This document shows, one piece after another, positions 57,321-64,000 of a stretch of 64,000 bases of DNA; the first letter of the stretch is position 1, and each line of letters starts with the position of its first letter. The notes beneath the pieces were generated by a model, which had not been told where the DNA came from, ran no database searches, and worked only from the letters and a program-made list of their open reading frames with translations. A program made the position numbers and the translations under genes. This DNA is from Corylus avellana (taxonomy: Eukaryota > Streptophyta > Magnoliopsida > Fagales > Betulaceae): contig NC_081541.1 of the NCBI RefSeq assembly GCF_901000735.1, forward strand, positions 30,584,060-30,648,059. The letters run 5' to 3'.

Positions 57321-60252
57321 TCACTGGTAAACACATGAATTTGTCAGATTATGGGGTTTGCCGAGTCTATTGCCTCTAAGAGTAACAGAGCATCTGACTC
57401 TTCTATAAAACTTGGACTTCACAAGTCTTCCCAAAATGTAGGCCCTCGACCTTACCACAAGTGTTAGGTTCATTGGAATTGCCATTTTCACATGGTGCTC
57501 TCTCAGGTCTGGAATTGCAGAAATCCCACCATAGAGTGGCACTTGATGCCCTAGCACAACTGTCACTACCGTTCGCTGGCTCTTCCTTGACTGATAAAAC
57601 TTTTTCATCTATTACATTAATCGTTACAAGTTAATTAGAGAAGACCATCACAAAGATCATAAGGCATCACCAAATGTACAAAGTCAAACGAGAAAGTGGA
57701 CTCCATTGAGAATGGAGTAAAGAATATTTGAATGAAAGTAACTTTTATAGGAATCGGCACAAACCAAGCCTTTTGTACCCTTCAATAAGAAATTGTCATG
57801 TCAACGTAGAATACGAAAGCTGAAAAAGACAAAAGACACCATATTATTTTTTTGTTATCTTCCACAAAATTCCCATTCCACCAATTCCCTCTCCTCTGCC
57901 GAAAGCCACCGCCTCCGTCATTATTTTGGGATTTTTTTTTTTTTCATTTACCCCCTTCCTCTTGTATTTCGAAAAGAGAGAGAAGAACACAAGGGAGAGA
58001 GAAAAGTGAGACAGGTTGTGAGGATGACAAAAAAATTTGAAAATCATTCAAACTATGGTTGTCTCCCCAATTAAAATCTATGTTCTTTTTTGGATTGGGT
58101 ATGCTTTCGACGTTGTTTGATAGTGTTATTGAGCTTAAGCTATGTTTGAGGGAAATTTTTGTCCAAACTCAAAATCATTAATTCAAACCAGTTTGAGGTA
58201 AACTTTTGTGTTTAAAACAGACTTACCGTTACAATAGTACATTGCAATGCTAGAGAGGTAAATGAGAGAACATGACCCTAAATAGGATCAAATGGTATCA
58301 AAGATCTATGTAAACCATCCCATAGAGCTGGTATTAAAGTTTATTGAGTTGTGTTTGGACATTATGACTTCTGTCTTGATCTGTGTTTATGAAATAACCA
58401 TGTATGAAGTACCTCTGTTTTTCATTTGTACAAGAATCTTTTAACATTATAACTTCTTACAACTAAAGTACCCATGTCTATTTTTTAGCCTACATCATTT
58501 TCCATCAAATGGCCATGATTTTACAAGCAGACAAATGGAGGAAATTCCCAATGCGAGAATGCTTTTTGTTTTTTGTTTGGAAAAAGGTTTTGATATGACA
58601 TGAAGGTGAAAACAATTTTTAGTTTTTTTTAGTTTTTTTTTTTTGTTGTTCTATTTTGAGAAATGCTAAGGGTAGATGAATACTAACATAATGTGTAGCT
58701 TATTTATTGATATTCATAGTATTTTTCTTTATTAATTGTATTAATCATCTCCAAATGAATAAGCTCCTCGTAATGTTAGTAAAAAAGTGAAGACCTCTTG
58801 CATTTCTCTTATGTTTTTATATCACATTAACCAATTCCGTCCTCATTTCCTATCTCAAAGCTATTTTGTTTGTTTGTGATGAAACCACGTCTAAAAATCT
58901 ATTTTCCATGTTTCAGAAGTCAACAAAATTTTACAGACACTCTCTCAAAGAATCCTAACAAGCAATCCAAGCAATGCAAAAGATCCCCTCCCAAGCAACC
59001 TTGGCTGACAAAACCAAGCAAATACAAACAAAAATGGACCCTAACCCTATCGAGCTTTCCAACGTCGGGGGCTCCGATTCTTATCGGTGCAGCCTTGTGG
59101 CAGCTTTTTTTGCAGGCACCCTAATAAATAATATATCCAATCAATTCAAACTTCCTCTGCGGCTACCACCTCCCAAGGTCACAAAGCCATCAAAGAAATG
59201 ACCCCACGCCTAACCACTCCGAAATTACCAAACGACCCACAAAATAATACGCATCCATTTATATTTTGGCAGGGATTAAACAGACTTTCCGTACAAAATT
59301 TTACTGACCTGTCCTGAGGCAAGTTGGAGCTGGTAATAGTGAAGCTCCAAAGGGGTAGCCGTGACGTGGACGCCGAAGAACGTGGCAGGATTTCTGTACA
59401 CCAATTTGACCGTCGAATTCAACGACAGCATATCCGTTGCCACGCCGGAGTGATCACTCCCCGCCTGTATGTTGAAGTTCCCGAACACTATGTTCTGCCC
59501 CAGAAAAACAAAAGAGACAAACATTTATCCTACATGTTTTTTTATTCCAAATTTAATAATTTATTACTTTTTTAGATTATTTTACAATGAAAATATATTA
59601 TTTTGAATTAAATAACTTGGGCAACATTCTTATCCCTGTGCACAAAATCTAAAATAATTTGATTTGCGGGCTTTAACGATTCATTTTACAATTAAAACGT
59701 CGTACACCAGCGAGAAACTGAGTCGTCGACTCGGGAACCACCCGAACCGAGTCGAGTAGTCGACTCGGTGAAGGCAGAGAGAGTGAATACCTTGACGAAG
59801 ACCTTAGGCTTGTAACTCTTGCTCGCGCCCCACAGAATCAACGAGAAAACCGTGAAGAGCGTGACGAAGAGAAAAACGAAGCAAATATACAACCTCACAT
59901 TGCGGCTCAAACCACCGAAGCCTCCGACGCCGTCTTCGTCGTCGTCGTCGTCGGCGTCGGCGTCGGACTCTGGCTCCTTCCGTAGCTTCTTCCAGGCGGA
60001 GGGGTTTCTGGGGTTCTTGAGGGGAGCGGAGAAGCGCGAGGTGGAGGACTCACGGGAGTGGTGGATCGGCGAGCAGTGGTAGTAGTGGTGCGGCGAGCCC
60101 ATGGGGCTGGAGCCGTAGGACATTTTCTCGACGTCGTGGTTCGAGGGGCTCTGGACGAAGTAGACGGGTCTACGAGGCGAGCGCGGAGGCGACGAGCCCT
60201 GGTCCATGCTCGTCACCTCGGAGTCCGACTTCACGTGCATTGTCACAGCCAT
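57321..60252 (-). CDS. LEA_2-domain membrane protein (LEA hydroxyproline-rich glycoprotein family)
   Basis: Minus-strand gene of three phase-0 exons: 60252-59791, 59494-59309, 57608-57321; 311 aa. The N-tail carries SPPRSPRRPVYFVQSPS and SPMGSP, hallmarks of the plant family related to Arabidopsis At1g45688/At5g42860. A Ser-rich stretch and an Asp run (about 95-110) follow, then one membrane helix (LYICFVFLFVTLFTVFSLIL, about 120-140). An extracytosolic LEA_2 beta-fold follows (FNIQAGSDHSGVATDMLSLN, VKLVYRNPATFFGVHV, LASGQ/MKKFYQSRKS, NSCVYQ at the end). A TTG-initiated extension is possible but ATG at 60252 is chosen; MHVKSDSE at 60240 resembles the family start and is the alternative. Function in the family is largely unknown; a plasma-membrane stress role is inferred. 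Intron 2 is 1.7 kb. Confidence 0.92.
57609..59308 (-). other. Intron 2 of the LEA_2 gene
   Basis: 1.7-kb intron between GTCAGT donor (at 59308) and TAATAG acceptor (at 57609). AT-rich with no recognised element; short open frames inside (57793-58074, 58870-59201) are not gene-like. Confidence 0.75.
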
Positions 60253-60419
60253 GGATAGAGTTGTCAAAAGGTTTTGTGGGGTTTTTCTTCTTGTCTCTGT
60301 TTTTTTTGGTTATGTGTACGAGAAAGGAAGTGACAGGTGATGCTTAAGTACTCAGCGATATAAAGAGAGTTCTATTCTATGTGGAAAGTATTTGAATTGC
60401 GACCTTCGATGTTTTTTTT

Positions 60420-60458
<39 letters not shown>

Positions 60459-61880
60459 TTAATTAATTAATGAGACTTATCCATTTTTTATTTTTATCCA
60501 AAATAAGTAAACAAAACACTAAAAAACTATCTATACATCAGATTATATGCATCTCCAATGTAAAATACATTTATATTGCATTTATATACTGTTTATACAT
60601 TCATTTTATTAATATGTTATTTCTTTCTCCACATCTTTTTTCTCAAAATTTTTGCTACAATTTCTCTTTCTACATTTCTTTTATTCTAAAAATTGAAAAA
60701 TAAGATTTTTAAGAAAAATATAATATCTGATATATGATATCTTTTAAAATTCATTAGTTAAACTAGATAAAGTAAGTTTTAATTAGTCATTTCACATAAA
60801 AATATACATAAATCAACATAAATGCTCTTACACAAGACTTGCGAATCTACAAATTTAATAATAAATTTGTAAAAAATATGAGTTAAAAAAAAAAAGATGT
60901 GTAATATATTTTTTATATAAAAAAAGGCTAGCGAAGAGAACAATGGTGATTATATTCTACTCATTTGTTGGTTAAAAGCCGTGTAAAAAAAATAAAAAAT
61001 AAAACTTAAACCATAAGAGCAAGGTTAGATGAATTAGAGTTTTGGAAAATATTCATATAGTTATATTTAAAGAATATTTTTATTCTTTTAAAAAATAAAA
61101 ACATAAAAATATTTATTAAATATAACTAATTTGATATTATTATTTTATCATAAGAAGAAAAAAAAAATCCTATTAATATGCATAAATATTTTCACTAGGA
61201 AGTTCGAACAAGGGAACGAGGTTGGATGTTTATTAATAATGTGTAGTCTCTTGTCATCCCTAGGACTAGCATCCTCTGTGGGCGTATGGTTCACGCTTTG
61301 CCCGACAGGACACGCTGCTTCACTGTTTGTGTGGACATGGAAAGATATCTGTGTAGATAACTGCTATTTAAAAAAAATAGGAAACTATCTTTTACCTTAA
61401 TCAACTAAAACGCATTTTTATTTTGTCAATAGGAATTATCAATTCTAACATTCGACCTCATAAATTATTATTGTGTTCAAATTTTTTTTTTCATTAGTCA
61501 AATACTCCTTTCATTAGTCAAAAGTATTAATTCAGACAGTCAAAATAATAATGCGTTGTAATTTATGGGAATAAAGTGATAATGCGTGTTCATAAGACAA
61601 AGTAACAAAAAATTGTTGTTCATGAAGGCAAAGTGACGGGTAGACTATCTCAGTTAACGCTTTTGATTAACAGAATAAGCCTTTGACTGATAAAAAGAAG
61701 GTTTTAGGCACAAAATAGTAGTTCATAAAGTCGAATATCACAGTTAATAGTTCATGTAAGAAAAATACTAAGGTGTTGTAGTTCATAAAAGCAAAAAATA
61801 GTTTCTCCTAAAAAAAAAAATTAATAATTAATTTGGTAGTGTTTAAATTTTTAATTTTTAATTTTATTGAATAAATTAAT
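60253..61880. other. Upstream of the LEA_2 gene, intergenic
   Basis: TA microsatellite at about 60427-60453; otherwise AT-rich without recognised genes. Confidence 0.55.
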
Positions 61881-63446
61881 TTCAATTATTTTTATGCGGG
61901 AGATCAGCTGGCCCGGAATGAATGAGAATGGGGCACGGGTGATGCACGCTCAGTGATCCCTGTGGTATGGAATGTCCGCCTTAACCCTAGTTAAACATGA
62001 AAGGGAGGGCTCTCGAGTAAGGGTATTGTTGGGCCATGGCAGCATGTAGTCTGTAGTTGATGGTTTTTGGGATCACTGCGGCCGATGGCGTGCAGGTTGG
62101 GGTTGCAGACTTGGACCCATATATATATATATAGTATGGTTGGATTTAATTGACCTTCTTTTTCTTCTTCTTTTTCGGTTTTGACCTTTTGGTTGCTGGT
62201 TTGTAATCTAATCTACGGTCTGAGTCTGTAATTGATGAGGAATTCAACAGTCTTTCCAAGGAAGCCCGTCTGATCTTTAATGGCAATCAAGTGCAAGCTC
62301 TTATTACGGTGGACCCACTTTTGTTAATAGTCTGAAGCTAGCCTTCCATTTTAGGTACAGTAATGTGTATCGGTTAATGCGGTGACAACCAAAAGTTTAA
62401 GGACCCAGATCCATTATATTTAAGAGTTAAAATAAATACCATATTTTATGGTCTTATTATAAGAAAACTAAATAACTCATTATATTTTCTAAATAAAAAG
62501 GCAACGCATAAATAGTCTATTTTTTTATAAAGTAATTTATTAGTTTGTTTCTCTCTCAAAACAAAAAATAATGTACCACTCATTTTCCTCCCAAAACAAA
62601 AACAATTTACATTTCTTCTTCCTCATGTCAAAGTGAAAGAAAATCTCAACATTTTTACCTTCTTCTGGTAATTCTGACAAAAAAAAAAAAAAAAAAAAAA
62701 TCTCTTACAAGGTGTAAGTCACACCCAAGCCCCCAAACAACTTAGAATTTGTTCTCACGTTTCTAAACTAGTTCAAAGCGTTACACTTCAAGAAAATAAA
62801 CGACAAACACATTGATGTCAACAACCAAAATCATTTGTAAGGCTAGGTGAACATGAACTTCCTAGATTTGACGATGAATAATACTTTAGCAAACATACAT
62901 ATATTCAGCTTTTCAAGAAGAGAATTATATGTCTTCTGTATAAAAGGTTGGTGTTCTTGAGAATGCTTTCCAAACTTATGTATCATGTACGTAATACTCT
63001 TTCCAATAAGAGAATTGAGTAATACTCTTTACTCATCCATGAAAGAAAAATAATAAAATAAATGAAATAAATAAATAAATATTATGTAAGACATTGATTC
63101 AACGGCACTCAAAAAAAAACAAGAAAGTTCCCCCGCCGAACAATTGACAAAGACATGAGTTTTCACGGGCCAAATGACTATATATGTAGGAAGTATTAAT
63201 CATATAATTAAAGATCTTTCAGTCTTTACAGGTCTACTGACTTAGTGGCGCTATTGGACAAGAGCTACTTTAGACCTAAAATTGTTGCATCAAATACGCC
63301 TACTACCGCTCCTTGATTGAGGAAATTTGAATCCTCAGCAATTCTAATGGCAAGGCCGATTACTCTTTTGTCTACATATAGAAATCGGTTGTCCAAATTT
63401 TACAAAAAATTCCGATACCTTAATAGAGAGGAAAGCCTACCTATAT
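61881..63446. other. Intergenic
   Basis: A GC-richer stretch at 61895-62110 (GGCCCGGAATGAATG..., GGGATCACTGCGGCCGATGG) stands out from AT-rich surroundings but has no open frame or known motif. A 22-bp A-run lies near 62680. No gene. Confidence 0.5.
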
Positions 63447-63575
63447 GGGTCCCTAAGGGGTAACTTAATCCGCTGTGAATCATGCTTCATGAAGCAGAGG
63501 TCACTAGTTCAAATCTCTTTCCCCTTTCTCTTGTGTGGACATGTCCAAAAAAATAAATAAATAAATAAAAAACAA
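63447..63575 (+). mobile_element. tRNA-derived SINE copy
   Basis: Plus strand: CCCTAAGGGGTAACTTAATC (box A region), CACTAGTTCAAATC (box B), CTTGTGTGGACATGTCC, then an A-rich tail with AAATAAATAAAT. Same family as 41183-41290 and 54180-54298. Confidence 0.72.
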
Positions 63576-63699
63576 AGAAAGAAAGAAAGCTTGCCTATTT
63601 GGAGTAGTTAGGTCCCATAATTTCGGATCGAAATTTTCTAGAATTTCCTTTAAATTTGAAATTTTCAAATTTATAAATCTCAGTCATTCATCTCATCCT

Positions 63700-64000
63700 T
63701 CTTTTTTTTGAAACAGTTCAATCTGATTCATTGATAAACGAGCATAAAGCTCAAACGACCCAGAGCAAAGCTCTGAAGCAACTATAGCCGGAGCTACGAG
63801 GTTACAAGCGTCAAAGATGACGTATTACATTTCAGACTCATACAAAATCTGCTAACCTATAACTAATTTTCAAATTAAACAGTAGATATGCGTCAAACAG
63901 ACTCAAACCAATGTATAGGTACCTCTCATTCCTCGGCATCGAGGGCAGAGAACTCCAAACCAAAACTCATCCTCCTCGACCCGAAAGTTAGGATAACGTT
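63700..64000 (-). mobile_element. Non-LTR retroelement 3' end, cut by the window edge
   Basis: Starts with a T-run (poly-A on minus) then GAAACAGTTCAATCTGATTC. Shares CTAACCTATAACTAAT and CATCCTCCT.GACCCGAAAG with 40121-40751, so it is the same family; the rest lies beyond the window. Confidence 0.6.

Noticed and set aside
58870..59201. Frames inside intron 2 of the LEA_2 gene
   Set aside because: Opposite strand to the gene, no family match, fully within a well-defined intron.
1..64000. CRISPR arrays, operons, prokaryotic or phage systems
   Set aside because: Everything recognised is plant nuclear; regular repeats are microsatellites or transposon subterminal arrays.

Overview
The window is nuclear DNA of a flowering plant, most likely a woody eudicot. 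It has spliced genes with GT-AG introns, AT-rich intergenic DNA with poly-A/poly-T runs and TA microsatellites, and many plant transposable-element remnants. No species can be named from sequence alone. Two runs of exactly 100 N (8317-8416 and 44066-44165) mark scaffold joins, so the window is three contigs.

Layout. 1-2490 is the 5' end of a minus-strand Ty3/gypsy-type retrotransposon (broken gag, primer-binding site, LTR) that continues off the left edge. 2491-8316 and 10723-17219 are two near-identical blocks, each with two SAUR (small auxin-up RNA) genes, so four SAUR loci are present. The blocks differ by a LINE insertion with a 13-bp target duplication, a 278-bp net indel and scattered SNPs. 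Block A ends exactly at the first N gap. 18108-25809 holds two tandem plus-strand lysine/histidine-transporter-like (LHT8-like, AAAP family) genes: the first looks intact, the second has lost a splice acceptor and carries a C-terminal frameshift. 25810-43000 is a transposon-dominated spacer: MITEs, a hAT element with an 8-bp target duplication, TRIM-like short LTR repeats, CACTA parts with a decayed TNPA-like gene, LINE and SINE copies, and a foldback element. 43392-51106 is the third LHT-like gene, apparently intact, with long TE-filled introns. Its first exon and promoter occur twice, either side of the second N gap. 52116-53735 is a dead hAT transposon with a ZMYM1-like transposase remnant. 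55836-56635 is an SKn-type dehydrin and 57321-60252 (minus) a LEA_2-domain membrane protein; they converge tail to tail. 60253-64000 holds no recognisable gene.

Gene logic. The window contains three small families rather than one pathway: auxin-responsive SAURs, a tandem amino-acid transporter cluster, and a convergent pair of LEA-class stress-related genes. TEs have shaped each locus: nested elements lie upstream of and inside the dehydrin, inside the transporter introns, and between the SAUR blocks. I found no sign of a wholly new biological system. The strongest unusual signals are the LTR with 168-bp inverted arms, duplications that end exactly at assembly gaps, the decaying second transporter, an extra intron in the first, and a perfect 32-bp palindrome just upstream of a SAUR TATA box.
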